Notes: generated by a model from the letters alone, not told the origin. A stretch of 64,000 bases of DNA from Pithys albifrons albifrons (GCF_047495875.1 NC_092465.1:12036660-12100659); one strand, 5' to 3'. Counted from the stretch's first letter, positions 41,108 to 53,527 are shown. Made by a program: numbers and translations.

Positions 41108-43802
41108 TGATAGGAACACAAGAGTTCCTGTTCTTCAACAGACATGGAAGAACACTCTGAAGGAATCGGAACACAGGCAAAGCATCCTCCAGGTTTGAGG
41201 AGTTACACGGATGAAAAACGTTGAAAAGTTTGCATTAGGCTCTAGATTCATTAGCAGCATTAATGATAATGTGCAACTCTCCAGTTCAAGTCCTGCCCCA
41301 GTGTGATCTCCAGTGCAGGCTTTGCATCCATGAGAAATTATCTTGGCTGCAAATGTGAAGACCCAGTCTGCAAACTGGGTAGACCTTGGGAAGGTTCTCT
41401 GCATAGAATCAGGCACAGCAACCCTTTGTTTCAGTGGCAGTGGAGCCCCAGGTGGTTCTGAACCCTTCCCTCCTGGTGCAGGAACTTCCCTTGCAGTGCC
41501 AGTTACATCCTTGGGAGTACCTGCATCAAACATCTCTCTGGGTATTGTGGGCAGGGCTGGCAGATGGGAGTAGCAAGCCTGGAGGTCACAAAAAATTTAC
41601 AGACCAGATCCCATGACTGATGCCAGGGGTAACGAAACCATGCAAAGAGCACAAGGCCTTTACAGCCTTGGACCCTTTCACAGGGGCTGAAATCTGGTCT
41701 TTTTCTTCCCTCAAGGCTTTCTGCAGTCCCTGCTGAAGTCTTCAACAGGCTGTGGTGGTTGTTAAGAGTTGAGAGAGGTCTGTGAGAGCTGCACAGGGCC
41801 CTGGGAGCCAGCAGAGCACCCTTGCAGAGCTCAGGCTCTGACATTTTCCCCAACAGAAGCAGGTTAGACCTGCCTGTAGCGTGAACAGGCAGGAGGAACA
41901 GGTATTCAGACAAGGTGTGTATTCCCCCTTTTTTCAGGAAAAGCCTGGTTTTAGGACAGCCATGTTCTCCTTGGGCACAGCAAGCCACCGGTGACAACTG
42001 ACCTCTGCAAGCCAGAAGTGCTGCAGCTGGAAGTGACAATAAACAGGCAGTGAAACCTGCCAGGAGATGATGCCCATCTTACCTAACTCATGCCTGACCC
42101 ACAACATGCAGACAGGAGATATATACCATATAGGACTCTTCCAAAATCAAACACTGGTTTCACAACACTCCATGAAATCAGCAGGGAGGAGGCTCTGAAC
42201 AGTCCCTACACACCTCAGTAAAGCTGCACCACAGCACCCAGCAACAGGCAGTTCTTTAATGAGGAAGAGGGACTGCAGGTGAGTAAGGGGTCAGTGTCCA
42301 CAGAAACTCCTGGAGTCATCCACGTTCACTTTCTGCTCTCCTTAAATGCCTTGGTGTGTAAAACTGGCTGAAAAACTTGAGTGAGGCTCTATAGTACAGA
42401 AGTTCTCACTTTGCAGTGAAATGAAGACACATTATTTACTCAGGGAGAAAATCCTTGGCAACCCTAACAAAATAGGAAACAGTTAAATTATTGCAAGAAA
42501 ATTCAAAATTTACCACATAGTGTTATGGCTCAGAGAACACTCAAAGCTGGCACTGGAGGGAGAGGAGGAAGCCTCCCTCCACACACTGGCACAGCATGTG
42601 AGGGGACTGTGTGATGCACCAGACTGGGAGAAAACACTGCTGAAAAATAAAGGTTGTTTCCTTGATCCTATTCACTGCACAGAGGTGTTTGCTGGCACCA
42701 GAAAAGGGCAGCCTAGAGATGATAACATGTCCTTTAACAAGTGCCAGTTTAAAGAGGTGGCTGTACGCTGGCTGCAGTTAAACAATTCCAGCAGGCAGAG
42801 CCCAGTTCAAAGCCAGCCCCAAGGTCCACTCTGCTTCCTGTGCCACGGAGCTCTGCTCAGCCCTGCTTCCCAAACCACCTTGGGTCAGCCCTTTCATTGA
42901 TCTGCTGGGCTTGAATAGGCAGTGCTGTTAATAAGGAGCAGTTAATTATTTAAGTGTCCTTTTCACTGAAATAAAAATCCCCACAGAAATTACGTCAAGG
43001 TGCAAAAAAACCCCAAACAAACAGACGAGTGAATACAATGATGATCCAAGAGAGTGCTCTCTGGAACACACTTAAGGCTGAAGTGGCTCAGTGAACAGCC
43101 ATGTTGGCTGTTGAGTCACTCTGCAGTGCTGCTCTGACTCACTCCCCTCACAGCTGCCAGGGCTGTGCAGTCCCTTCAATACCACTCAATTGTTAAGAGT
43201 TCAAGTGCATCTGATTCATCATGAGCCATCAAACCTCTGCAGTCCTTGGAGTTCATTGCCATTCCCTGCTGGCTAACCCGCTCCTGGTTCCTCTGGGAAA
43301 GGGAAGGGTCAAGGAAGAGACACCTCCCCATCCTTCTGTGTTTTTCCTTCTTCCCTCTGCTCCCCGCTTGGAGATGGAAACACAACTTATCTTTTAGGAT
43401 CAGAGTACAGTGCAGATGTACAGTCAAGACCAGAGGATCCTACAGGCTACCTCTGTGCAGAGGAAGCTACAAAAGCACATCCTGCCCTTCCCTGCTGCAG
43501 CCTAGAAGGAGTTGGTGGCTTTCTTTTCCCCTCCCCAGACCCAGCTTGGGAACACACCGTGCAGCCTGGCTCTTGCCAATGATGCTTTTCCAAAGGAAGA
43601 TGCCAGGCTCTCCCAAAACCTAGGAAAAGGAAACAGCAAGGTATTTGCTAACATGCTCCAGAAACACAACACCAGAGCGTCTCTTTCTCTTCCTCTTCAT
43701 AGAGCCTTAGACAGAAGGATCCCACACCTTGCACCTCTGAAGCCCTAAGTAAAAGACTTGCTCTTCCAGTTGCCCTCCCACAGTCCCTGCACCTATGGCA
43801 CA

Positions 43803-43891
43803 GTGCTGCTCCATCTCCACCAGCTGCTCCACAAGTGCTGCTCCATCTCCACCAGCTGCTCCACAAGTGCTGCTCCATCTCCACCAGCTCT
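43803..43891. repeat. 32-bp minisatellite, about 2.8 copies
   Basis: The unit starts GTGCTGCTCCATCTCCACCA and recurs at 43,803, 43,835 and 43,867, exactly 32 bp apart and almost identical. The period is not a multiple of three, so it is not a coding repeat. Confidence 0.9.
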
Positions 43892-44385
43892 CAGAAACCA
43901 CCAAGAGAGGGAAGAGCTGGCAGATGTGGGATACTGAAAACCTCCATGAGGCACGTGGGATCCTGTGGCAGGAAGCAGACCTGTTGCTGACCAAATGCAA
44001 CTGGAGCACCTGGGACAAAAGCCAGCACAGAGCCTTAACGAACAACTGCCCTGCAACCAGAAACCTGCCCTTCCACATGGCCTCACATCCCAGTTTCACA
44101 TGCCAGGAAACCTCCAGCCTGAGACACCCCAAACTGATGCTCAGGAAACCTTTTTGTAATTCCCCTACTCCCACACATTTCCTGTGTGACCTTGATCTGC
44201 ACAGCTGTGTCTCAGAGCCTTAGGGTGTTGTTTCACCCCACATCTCTGGTTTTGGCAGTAGAACTGATTGAAGCTCCTTCCTTCCTCCCACCTCCACAGG
44301 GTTAAATCGAGAAAGGAGCAAACAGCAGCACAGGGCAAGAACCAGGAAGTACTCTGAAAGCTGGTCTCACTGTCACAGGACTCAG

Positions 44386-44436
44386 GAAGTTACTCCCTCA
44401 TTTTCTTCACCTGTGAAAGAGGGATATTACCATCTG
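44386..44436 (+). repeat. MIR/CORE-SINE-like relic
   Basis: The segment resembles the MIR tail: a CTCA-TTTTCTTCACCTGTGAAA block followed by a GGGATATTACC-like end. It sits just beyond the probable TSN 3' end. Confidence 0.4.
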
Positions 44437-44534
44437 GCTATAACTTAGATGCCAATATATCAGAACAGGCTCCCAGGAAGGGAAGCAAATAACAGCATAT
44501 GATCAGACAACAGACAAAGGTACCACATGGCCAA

Positions 44535-45780
44535 AATCAAATAACAGCTTTTATTGGCCAAAATAATCAAGAAACCATTTTCTTCCAATAAACAAATCAA
44601 CCCCCTAACTGAAACAGCGGTAAATCTTTGCTAACAGACAAACTCTAGCAAACCCCACATGAACCTGACTGTTCATGTTCGTCTCTGGAAGCATTCCTCC
44701 TCCTAAAGAAGTTAGCTGTTCTCTTTAACACTCCTGCACCACCAAAAGTAGGGGAATGGAAACACTTGAAGTCATTCAGGACAAGAGAACAAGCACACTG
44801 GGAGCCATGAGTCTGTTCACTTACACAGATGAAAGAGGCTGTTGGTGTTTGCCAACACCGTACATGCAATTACCTGAAACTAGTGATTTCCCCTTTTCTC
44901 AGGATATAAACATTTTACTACATGATCTATAGTTCTGGGGTTTTTTAATCCCAGGACACAGGTACAGTTGTGGCCTGTACAGGTTGTCACAACTCAGATA
45001 CTTCTCTATTCAGAAATCTTTAAAGTTAAAAAGAGCATAAAAAAAATCGGTTACACTGAGTTCTCAAGGCAAATGATCCTACTAAAACTCAGCATTTACT
45101 CATGTCAGTAAAAAAAACACCAGAGAAAGCAGGTGTTTGAGAAAACCTTGCTTTCCATGGGAACTGAAATTCTGGAGGAAAGATAAAAATGAGAGAAACA
45201 GAGAGAAAGAGATGAGCCAGACACCAGTTCCAACGGAAGAATTCTCAAGAATATTTTCACTAATTTCTCAATTAAGGGGGATTTATTAACAGAAACCATT
45301 TAAAAAGACCTGGTTAATAAACAGTTACGCAAATCTGTCCAATTTAAGAAACAAAAAGGCAAAAAAGAAATCAGTGTCTTAAAAAAAAGTAGATATTTAC
45401 ACACCGTGTTTTTCAAACCATCCTGTGTCTTTGCAGTGAGCTGTGTGAGCAGCCACAGCCACAGCACGTCCCTGCCAGAGCAGGGAAGCAGCACTACAGA
45501 ACTAACGGGCACCTCAGCTCAGCGGCGTTACTGAGCTGCTGCTGTGCGATCAACGGCACTGTGCTCTGACAGAGGAATTCCACAGGAAACAGAGAGCCTC
45601 CTGCCCTAATCTAGACATCGTTTTACAAAACATCTAACACCTGGACCACAACTTTTGTAAGAAAATAGAGAGCAGCTTTGAGCTGCAGTTCTTCTAACTA
45701 CTGTAGGAAGGCTTCACTAGATACTTCCTAAATTGGCAACCATCTGAGGTAATGGACGATGCTGCTAAAATGAGCATCCT
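44535..45780 (-). other. TSN: Probable TSN 3' untranslated region and poly(A) signal
   Basis: Downstream of the TSN stop the minus strand is T-rich and has no coding. AATAAA on the minus strand lies at 44,555-44,550, followed by a strongly GU-rich tract at about 44,520-44,460, a good poly(A) site. Another AATAAA at 45,287-45,282 could serve a shorter form. The implied 3' UTR is about 1.2 kb. Confidence 0.6.
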
Positions 45781-46017
45781 TCATTTCTCTCCTCCCACAC
45801 CAGCTGTTGCCTCCTTATTGAGTCCTCGGATCGACAAGTCATACACCACTTCCTCGATTTTCTTGACATCGTATTTCAGGCCATCGTAGCGTTTCCTCAG
45901 GGAGTCGTTCTTCAGGTTGAGGAGGCGGAATCCCGAATCCAGCTCGTTGATAAAGGCTGAGATGCGCAGAGGGCGGGAATAGTCACCAGCTGTGACACTG
46001 TTCACTGCCAGCCTGGC
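45781..46017 (-). CDS. TSN: TSN coding exon 6
   Basis: The acceptor is TCCTGTCCCAG. It encodes 78 residues beginning [20 protein letters not shown] and ending in TGA at 45,783-45,781. Confidence 0.97.
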   Translation of the reverse strand, partial: ARLAVNSVTAGDYSRPLRISAFINELDSGFRLLNLKNDSLRKRYDGLKYDVKKIEEVVYDLSIRGLNKEATAGVGGEK

Positions 46018-49000
46018 CTGGGACAGGAGACAGAGGAGTGTTGGCAGAGCTCCCACCCCAGTCACATCCCCATCCCCACCAGTCACAGCACCAGTGAAGC
46101 ACCCGTGTTCCACAGTCACATTATTTATACTCAGATCTTCCTTTTTGTGCACAACAATTCTGGATTTTTGATCATATGACTAGCTTAAATCTTCAAAGTA
46201 TCAGTGAGGAACATGCAGAGAAGCACCTTGCCTGAAGTTTAGATCAAGCTATTGTGTATGAGAACTTTCAGGAACAACTCGGGAAAGCCAAACAACCCAT
46301 TATTTGGGGTTTTAGGTCAGTTTCAATCCAAAGACATGCATGAGTGTGGTCCTTACCAGCTCACTGGCCAGAGTTAATACACCAGAGAGATAGTCCTCAA
46401 TGTCCAGGTGAAAGCCCCGCTCTCGATCAGCTTCAACTGAGACACAAACAGAGCAGCAATCAGGTGGTGTCAGCATGAGCAAACCCAGCCAGCTGAAATT
46501 GCATTTGTCTACTGCAGGTTATTTGGAATATCAAATTTATGAAATATCATTACAAAACAAAAGCCAGTATTTTCCTGTATGTGATGTAATAACTGACTTT
46601 CCTCAGCATTTTTATTCAGCATCTTGGACATCCTCAACTGGACGTGCAACAGGTTATAATCAATCCAACAGAATAAATGAAATTACAGCAATATACGGGA
46701 TATATTTTCCTTATTTTTTTCAAATCTTTTGCTCTGCAAGGACACAATTCTTCTATGACAAAGAATTTAATGTTTCTCACCCTCTTTAAAGAGCAAAAGG
46801 AAAACTTAAAAAATAAGCTCACATCTTTGTGTTACTCTTTTGGTAGGTTTACACAGTTTGAATGGATGGCCTTCATAACAAAGAACTATCAATGAACAAA
46901 TACTTCTGTTCACATAAAGTCTGCCAACTTCCATCATCTAAGAATTTGTTGTTTACATAATGAAATCAAATACCAGATAAAACTCTAGAACCGGTTGCTT
47001 GGGAAGAAATTAATTCTGCTGTTTCCCTACAATGTCTAAGAAGGTCACAAGCTTTTTCTCTTTGGTTACAACATCAACTTACTCCCAAGTATTTCTGCAA
47101 CAGCTTCTCGGGTCACTAATGTTTCTGACTCCAAGTAGACCACGAATGCTGCCAGAAACACCAACCGCTGAAGCACAAACCTCCAGTGCTCATGAAATCT
47201 GCAGAAGAAACACCAAGTTGAGCTATAAATAAGTAATGTTTGTTACTGGAGTGTTAGACAACAAGCACACGCTGTGTGTGTGTTCTGTTTTCTACCTTTA
47301 CACAGCATTTATCAGCATTCTTGGCTTGGCAAAATGACCCAGCTGAAAACCACCTCCTTGGTGCTCCAGAACTCCAGCCCCAGGTAACCACACTGGACAC
47401 GGGCATTTCCTCGCCTCTCTCGCACACCTAACTCAGCTCCCAGAGTTTTCCAGGTTGTGGTGCCCACAGTCAGCCAAGGCTTTCCCTCCCACCTTCCCTC
47501 AGCAGATCTGAGATGACAAGATCCGTGTTCTTTGAAATGTTCCTGCCAGACACTTTCCCCTTCTGACAGCAACAAAACACAAAGGTGGCAACTTCATTTA
47601 ATGTCTGCAGAACCAAACAGCCATTTCATGACAGATTTAGAGCTCTGCTTCCAGAAAAGTCAGAAACTGAACAACTTAACTGAAATTAGTGGAGCAGCAA
47701 ATGCTCAGCTCCCAGGCACAAGGGCAGCTCCAACAGATAGTCAGTTTCTTAAGCTTTCCTTTTCTTTTTTAAGAAAGTTTCTAGAAAAATAATTTAATAC
47801 TGAGTATTTTTAGTGAAAAGTTACAGCATTTGAGCAACAGCATTTTTTTATCTATGCTGACAAAAACCTCACACCTGTCTACCACAATTTACTTTTCAAA
47901 CAGAAAGCAGCATTCAGCCCATACACCTTTAGGTCACTATTCCAAAGTAATGATGCCAAATGCCCAGGTAATTCCCATCTATGTCTGTGTCTGGCTGTGT
48001 GTGATATGACACACCTGTAATACTGATCAGCAGGAAACTTGGTCTTCAGAGACTCCATCTGTGTCCTCACTGTACTAAAGTGCTCACGAGCCTTCTGGCA
48101 TTTCTTTGGGACTGAAAAAGAACAGCACAGCATTTGGGGAATGAGTAAATTCAGGAAATGGATATTTGACAGGGAACAGCAGTTTGTAAACAGAGCTTTC
48201 TAGTGCAGACAGTGCTATTTACGGTCCTTTGTTGTCCAAGATAAGCTTCTAACCCTTAGAATCAATATAAGAAATACTCCTTGTCACACAGAATCATAGA
48301 ATCAATTGGGTTGGAAAAGACCTCCAAGATCATCAAGTCCAACCCTTGGTCCAACTCCAGTCCATTTACTAGATCATGGCACTCAGTGTCACGTCCAATC
48401 TCAGTTTAAAAACCTCCAGGGATGGTGAATCCACCACCTCTCTGGGCAGCCCATTCCAATGCCTGATTACTCTCTCTGGAAAGCTTTTCTGATCTCCAAC
48501 TTAAATTTCCCCTGGCAGAGCTTAAGCCTGTGCCCCCTTGTCCTATTGCTGACTGCCTGGGAGAAGAGACCAACCCCCCACCTGGCTAGAACTGCCCTTC
48601 AGGTAGTTCTAGACAGTGATGAGGTCACCTCTGAGCCTCCTCTTCTCCAGGCTAAACAACCCCAGCTCCCTCAGCCTCTCCCCATAGGATTTGTGCTCCA
48701 GTCCCTTCACCAGCCTTGTTGCTCTTCTCTGGACCCGCTCCAGCACCTCAATATCCTTTCTGAACTGAGGGGCCCAGAACTGAACACAGTGCTCAAGGTG
48801 TGGCCTCACCAAGGCAGAGTACAGGGGAAGGGTCACTGCCCTGGTCCTGCTGGCCACGCTATTTTTGATACAGGACAGGATCCCATTGGCCTTCTTGGCC
48901 ACCTGGGCACACTGTTGGCTCATGTTGAGCTTCCTGTCCCTCAGTCCCCCCAGGTCCCTTTCTGCCTGGCTGCTCCCCAGCCACTCTGTGCTCAGCCTGT

Positions 49001-52000
49001 AGCGCTGCAGGGGGTTGGTGTGGCCAAAGGGCTGGACCTGCACTTGGCCTTGTTGAACTTCATCCCATTGGAATCAGCCCATCTCTCAAGTCTGTCCAGA
49101 TCCCTCTGCAGAGCCCTCCTGCACCATGAGCCACAGAGGTAAAGGAGAAAGACTCCTGAGTTCCAGGCTGCTCTGGGCCATCCAACTTGTACAGTCAAAG
49201 GAAAAGCAATTTTATTTCCTCCATATTAAAATCTTATCCTATTTTGTTCTTATCAATCAGAGTTAGGTTATGTGAGGTGCAACATCCCTCCAGCAAACTG
49301 CATTTCCTGCTCTTTAATGATGTATTTGAAGAAACTGGGTTCCAGCCTGTCCAGTGTGTGCCACAGCTCTGCAGAGCCACAGTCTGGTTTCCACACCACC
49401 CACTGCCACCTCCTGTTTGCCGGCAGGAGTTGCTGCACCCGCAGCAACAGCAATCAGCCAGAGGAGTCAGACCTGAACTTCTGAACTGCAGCCCTCTCAC
49501 AAATCCTGGCCATGGCCCAAGGAAGGCCAAGGATCAGCCTGACAGGCTCTCCTGCAGGATTATTCACTCAACATCCACAGAAGGTCAATCTGAAAGCTGT
49601 CATGGTTTTTACCAAACAGGCCTTACTAGAAGTCACTTTAGGTGTGTTTATAAAACTTCTTCCAGTTAATAGAACACAGTTTCTGTTAAAAAAGAAAAAG
49701 GTGGGGAGAATAGCTTAAAAAAGTAAAAGCTTCAGGCAGCAGAAGGTGGGAGTGCTCTGTGTGGCAGCTGGGATGAAGATGCACGTGAAGCTCACTGAGG
49801 GTTACGGGGCTGCCTCCGTTGTGGCTGTCACATGGGCAGGGGGACAGGGTAAGGAACACATTTGCACTTCAGCTTCTACCAAAGGAAACCTGTGACAAAA
49901 ATAAACAAAGTTAATTGTAAAAGTTTAGACAACAGTGCCCAAGGATAGACACATAACTCCCAAATTCAAACTACATCCTCAGGTGCCAGCTCTGATGTTT
50001 TGAAAGCACAGACACTGGGGTGAGTTCCAGGCTCTGGAGCCCCTGCCTGTGACTCTGATGTCAGTGATCAGCTGCCTCTCACTGCCCTGGGCAGCTTCCT
50101 CAGCAGTTCTCAGACTCGTTTGGACAGGGAGCCAAGGAAGCTGGTGCAAGGTGACATCTTAAAGGTCCCTGGCTGGTCTGGGGAACTGTCCTCCATCAAA
50201 CTTCCAACTACCCCATCTCTACTGATGGAGTTCACACCACCCCTGCCCTTAGGACAGATTCCTCGTGCAAACCCCTTACCTGTTCTGCCTCCCTGTTGTC
50301 TCCCTGAGTTTCCATCGCTCCCAACTCAGTTGATGATGCAGGAATAAACAAAGCAGTAACCAGGAGGCTGCAGGAGGAAGTAAATCTTCTCCCACTGAGG
50401 CTGGCACAGGGGATGGGGAACAACTGGCAGAAGGGCTCCTGTTGGAGCTGCACCAGCTGCAATTCAGGGCAACACAGCTGCAGTCACCCAGCATTGGCTC
50501 CTCTGGCACCTGGGAACTTGTAGCAAATAATGGTATTTTTGCCTTTTCACTATTAGTTTATATATTTTATTTATAATTTATTATTTTTATCATTCAATAT
50601 GGTTTATTAATAGTGATAATAGCTTTCCTTTTATGTTGGAATAAGTAAGTATAAGTCAAAAAACCCTTCACATTACGAAGTACAGCCAGAATTCTGTTGC
50701 AATGAGAACAATCCTCTATGTCATAGTTACAGGAGTCACTGTTTAGCCCTTTTTAATTTGCTAAGGAGGAATCATTCTAGTTTCTTAGTGAAAAGAGTTG
50801 TTGTAGAAAGCCAAACAGACAGGTAAGGAACTGCACTGCCAAACTATAACCATTATTAAATAAAACTGTAGTCTGAATTTGTGACACCTGACAGGTGCTA
50901 TTTATGCCCCAACAATGCTTTTGTTAATTTGCATTCTATTATTCTGCTGTAAACCCTTATCAATCTGAACATTTATTAACTTTCTTTGCTATGCTTGTAA
51001 CTGATGACAAACTGACAGGTCTGCTACCATGTGTTAATTCTTAATTAATTAAGCATGAATTCATTACTTTCCATATTACAAGAATTACAAGCTGAGGCTT
51101 TGAGCTTTTGGTTGGGGTTTTTGGAACTTTTCTCAGTTGGATTTGTTCTTTTTTTTTTCTTTAACTATTCCAAATCTCTTCTCAGACTCTGCAAGTTCCA
51201 GGACCAGCTCTGTCCAGGAATTAAAGTGACAATACACAGAGTCAGACACAGCCCTTTACTATTAAATGCTGGGAAACAACACCTGAAGTTCAACATCTGT
51301 AGGTTTTCCCAGCCTAGAAAACTGAGTGTCTGCTTGTCTGACTTCCAGATTTTCCAAGCAGGTGGATCTTACATTGACAGCACAGTTCAAACCTCAGGTG
51401 CTGCAAACACTGATCCCCTCCAGGCCCAGAGGAATCCCAAGCTCCAGCTCCAGCTCCAGCAGGAACGTGCAGCTGAACATCATCAGGCTGAAAACAACCA
51501 GTCAGTCCTGCAGGTGAGTAAAGCAGCACCTGGGGAGGCTTGTTCTAATCACCCTCAGAGTGTGGCCTGCCCAAGTTCCTCTCAAGAGTTTCCAGCAATG
51601 TCAGAATGGTTGCTGCTTTTCAGGAGATACTGACTAAAAAGACCTCAGCTTTTAAGTCATATATTTAAGTTTATTCCAGTAGTTTCACCAGGAAGCTGAG
51701 AAATGGGGGAGCAGAAAAAACACCTTTGACACAGGGCCTGCAGTGCTGCTCTCATGGCCTGGAGGAAATGGGCTGGCCCCAAAACATCCTGTCAAACACC
51801 TGAAACAAATCTGGGCTGAAAGGCTGGAACCAGGAGAGGGACAGCCCAAACCTCAAAAACAGCAGAACAATTCCTGCTGCCACCTAAGCATGCATCAAGG
51901 GCAGCACCTGCTTTTTCAGCCTTTGCAAAGTCTGTTTGTATTTTGCAACATTAGGTTGATTTTCTATACACACACAGACTCTGTATTGTACAAATCTGAC

Positions 52001-53213
52001 TGAAGTCCAGCCCCATCCCAGTCATAGAATCAGTTGGGTTGGAAGAGACCTCTGAGATCATCAAGTCCAACCCTTAATCCAACCCCACTTTGATTACCAG
52101 ATCATGGCACTCAGTGCCACGTCCAGTCCCACCTTAAAAACTTCCAGGGATGGTGAATCCACCACCTCTCTGGGCAGCCCATTCCAATGCCTGATTACTC
52201 TCTCTGGAAAGAAATTCCTGATATCCAACCTAAACCTCCCCTGGCAGAGCTTCAGCCCGTGCCCTCTTGTCCTACTGTTGGTTGCCTGAGAGAAGAGACC
52301 AATCCCCACCTGGCTACAATATCCTTTCAGGTAGTTGTAGAGAGTGATAAGATCTCCCCTGAGCCTCCTCTTCTCCAGACTAAACACCTCCAGGTCTCTC
52401 AGCCTTTCCTCACAGGAAACAGACTCAGAATTTTCTGGGATGCAGAGTGAAGGGGTGGGAAGACACTGATAAAAAAGGCCCAACAAGTGATGATGAAACA
52501 ATCCATGTACGGGCCAGTTACAAGGATACCAAGGGCCGATTCAGCAGCCCAAGGAGTGAACACCTGGAAGAGAAGACATTGCTCTGCACTGAGGCAGAGA
52601 ACCATGAGATCAGCTCAGATAGTTAAAACTTGGTTGTAATAATGCCAAGGTCATGGGTTCAATCCCCTGTGCGGGCCATTGACTTAGAGTTGGACTCGAT
52701 GATCCTTGTGGGTCCTTCCAACTCAGAATAGTCTGTGAGTCTGTGATCACCCCAGGAAAGGAGAAAGAACGGTGTTCCCTGGGGCTGACCGGCAGCTGTG
52801 CTGCTTATATGTCTCCCAACGCTCCCGCTGCGCCCTCCTGTCCCAGCAGCACTGCGGGAAGGGCCGGCGGAGCGGCCCCACTGCCCCGCCACGGCAGAGC
52901 CGCCTCCCGGGGTACCCCCGGCCGGCCCGCCATGCCCGGGGAGGCGGGACGGGACGGGACTCACTGTGCTGGAAGCCGGGCCCCTGGTGCACGCCCTGCA
53001 GCAGCGTCAGCATCTCCCGCGCCGTCTGTTCCAGCGCCTGCACCACCTTCCGGATCTCCTGCGGGCACAGCGACCCGTCAGCCCCGGCCCGGCCCGGCCC
53101 AGCCCAGCCCAGCCCTGCCCTGCCCTGCCCTGCCCGGCCCGCCCCACCTCTCGGATGTCCTGGTCCTGGCCGAGCGCTCCCTGCAGCGCCGCGAACATGT
53201 CGCTCACCGACAT
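45781..53213 (-). CDS. TSN: Translin, six coding exons
   Basis: The exons in order are 53,213-53,148, 53,058-52,965, 48,111-48,015, 47,198-47,083, 46,436-46,357 and 46,017-45,781. All phases fit, giving 690 bp and 229 residues (human 228). Translin forms octameric rings, binds single-stranded DNA and RNA, and with TRAX makes the C3PO RNase that removes the siRNA passenger strand and processes tRNA. The start [12 protein letters not shown] and the nucleic-acid binding residues R86, H88 and H90 are intact, as are the leucine-rich region and VTAGDY. Translin lacks the catalytic acids, which sit in TRAX. The C-terminus reads GVGGEK where human has a cysteine near residue 225. It shares a bidirectional promoter with NIFK. 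Confidence 0.97.
46018..46356. other. TSN: TSN intron 5
   Basis: 339-bp intron with consensus ends; nothing else recognised. Confidence 0.8.
46357..46436 (-). CDS. TSN: TSN coding exon 5
   Basis: The acceptor is TTTGTGTCTCAG and the donor GAGCTG|GTAAGG. It encodes [20 protein letters not shown] onward, the leucine-rich oligomerisation helix. Confidence 0.96.
46437..47082. other. TSN: TSN intron 4
   Basis: 646-bp intron, A+T-rich, with consensus ends; nothing else recognised. Confidence 0.8.
47083..47198 (-). CDS. TSN: TSN coding exon 4
   Basis: The acceptor is TTCTTCTGCAG and the donor GGGA|GTAAGT. It completes R86 and encodes [18 protein letters not shown] onward, including H88 and H90 required for nucleic-acid binding. 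Confidence 0.96.
47199..48014. other. TSN: TSN intron 3
   Basis: 816-bp intron with consensus ends; nothing else recognised. Confidence 0.8.
48015..48111 (-). CDS. TSN: TSN coding exon 3
   Basis: The acceptor is TTCTTTTTCAG and the donor TTACAG|GTGTGT. It encodes residues 54-85 (I)[18 protein letters not shown], with the basic nucleic-acid binding segment. Confidence 0.96.
48289..49120 (-). mobile_element. CR1 LINE, 5'-truncated copy
   Basis: On the minus strand it encodes the C-terminal end of CR1 reverse transcriptase ([20 protein letters not shown], then [19 protein letters not shown] and LEVFK-type tail) and ends in CR1 octamer repeats at about 48,289. A nearly open 144-codon frame (49,043-48,609) remains, but stops and frameshifts break the rest. 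The copy is truncated at the 5' end near 49,120. It lies in TSN intron 2 in the sense of TSN. Confidence 0.93.
52020..52425 (-). mobile_element. CR1 LINE, short 3' fragment
   Basis: It starts with the antisense CR1 3' end (CATAGAATCAGTTGGGTTGG) and reads back through [20 protein letters not shown] to about 52,425. It is shorter than the copy at 48.3 kb and lies in TSN intron 2. Confidence 0.93.
52604..52748 (+). mobile_element. tRNA-headed SINE with CR1-like tail (TguSINE1-like)
   Basis: The head has an A-box-like CAGCTCAGATAGTTAAAAC and a B-box GGTTCAATCCCC. The tail, GAGTTGGACTCGATGATCC onward, ends in GTCTGTGA units, like CR1 3' ends. This matches the tRNA-Ile-derived TguSINE1 of passerines. 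It lies in TSN intron 2, antisense to TSN. Confidence 0.85.
52965..53058 (-). CDS. TSN: TSN coding exon 2
   Basis: The acceptor is CCCGCAG and the donor CACA|GTGAGT. It encodes [20 protein letters not shown] and on to GFQH (residues 23-53). Confidence 0.96.
53083..53142. repeat. Pentameric CCNGC/CCCTG repeat in TSN intron 1
   Basis: About 12 copies of a five-base unit (CCCGG, CCCAG, CCCTG, CCCGG in blocks) fill most of the 89-bp TSN intron 1 (53,059-53,147). The plus strand is C-rich, so the TSN transcript strand is G-rich. Confidence 0.85.
53148..53213 (-). CDS. TSN: TSN coding exon 1
   Basis: It encodes residues 1-22, ending in QDIRE, with donor GAG|GTGGGG. The ATG at 53,213-53,211 follows CCGCC, a good Kozak context. 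Confidence 0.97.
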
Positions 53214-53376
53214 GGCGGTACCGCCGCTCCCGCCTGGGCCCTCCCGCCACCACCTCCCTCCGCCGCGGGCTGCCCCGCACCGCCTGAGCGGCCAGAGGGG
53301 GCGGCCCGGGCGGGCTGCTCTGCCGAGGGCAGGGAATTGGTGGCCGCGGGGTGGGAGCTGCTGGCCGGGCGTGCCC

Positions 53377-53415
53377 CGTGTCCGTGTCCGTGTCCCTGTC
53401 CGTGTCCGTGTCCCG
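53377..53415. repeat. GTGTCC hexamer repeat in the shared promoter
   Basis: Six to seven tandem GTGTCC units, one altered to CTGTCC, lie midway between the two start codons. Confidence 0.85.
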
Positions 53416-53527
53416 GTAAGGCGGGGCCGGCCCTGCCGCTCTCCACGAGGACCCCGTTGCTGGGAGACGGCGTCGGGCTGCGCGGCGCCGGCGCGAGGCG
53501 GTGACGCACTTCCGGCGGAGCGGCAGC

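Larger units (their letters stand above)
37241..44534. other. Convergent intergenic gap between the RhoGEF and TSN genes
   Basis: No complete gene is visible. It contains a coding-like remnant at 40,787-41,107, a 32-bp minisatellite at 43,803-43,891, and a short imperfect 20-bp direct repeat near 38,351-38,391. Other open frames, up to 178 codons, lack recognisable motifs. Confidence 0.5.
48112..52964. other. TSN: TSN intron 2 (repeat-rich)
   Basis: 4.85-kb intron holding two CR1 fragments (48,289-49,120 and 52,020-52,425) and one tRNA-headed SINE (52,604-52,748). Between them, 50,530-51,060 is strongly A+T-rich with many TTTATT and TTAATTAA words and no coding. Confidence 0.75.

Noticed and set aside
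41503..42039. 178-codon minus-strand open frame in the convergent gap
   Set aside because: No recognisable domain and no splice or promoter context; likely chance in G+C-moderate DNA.
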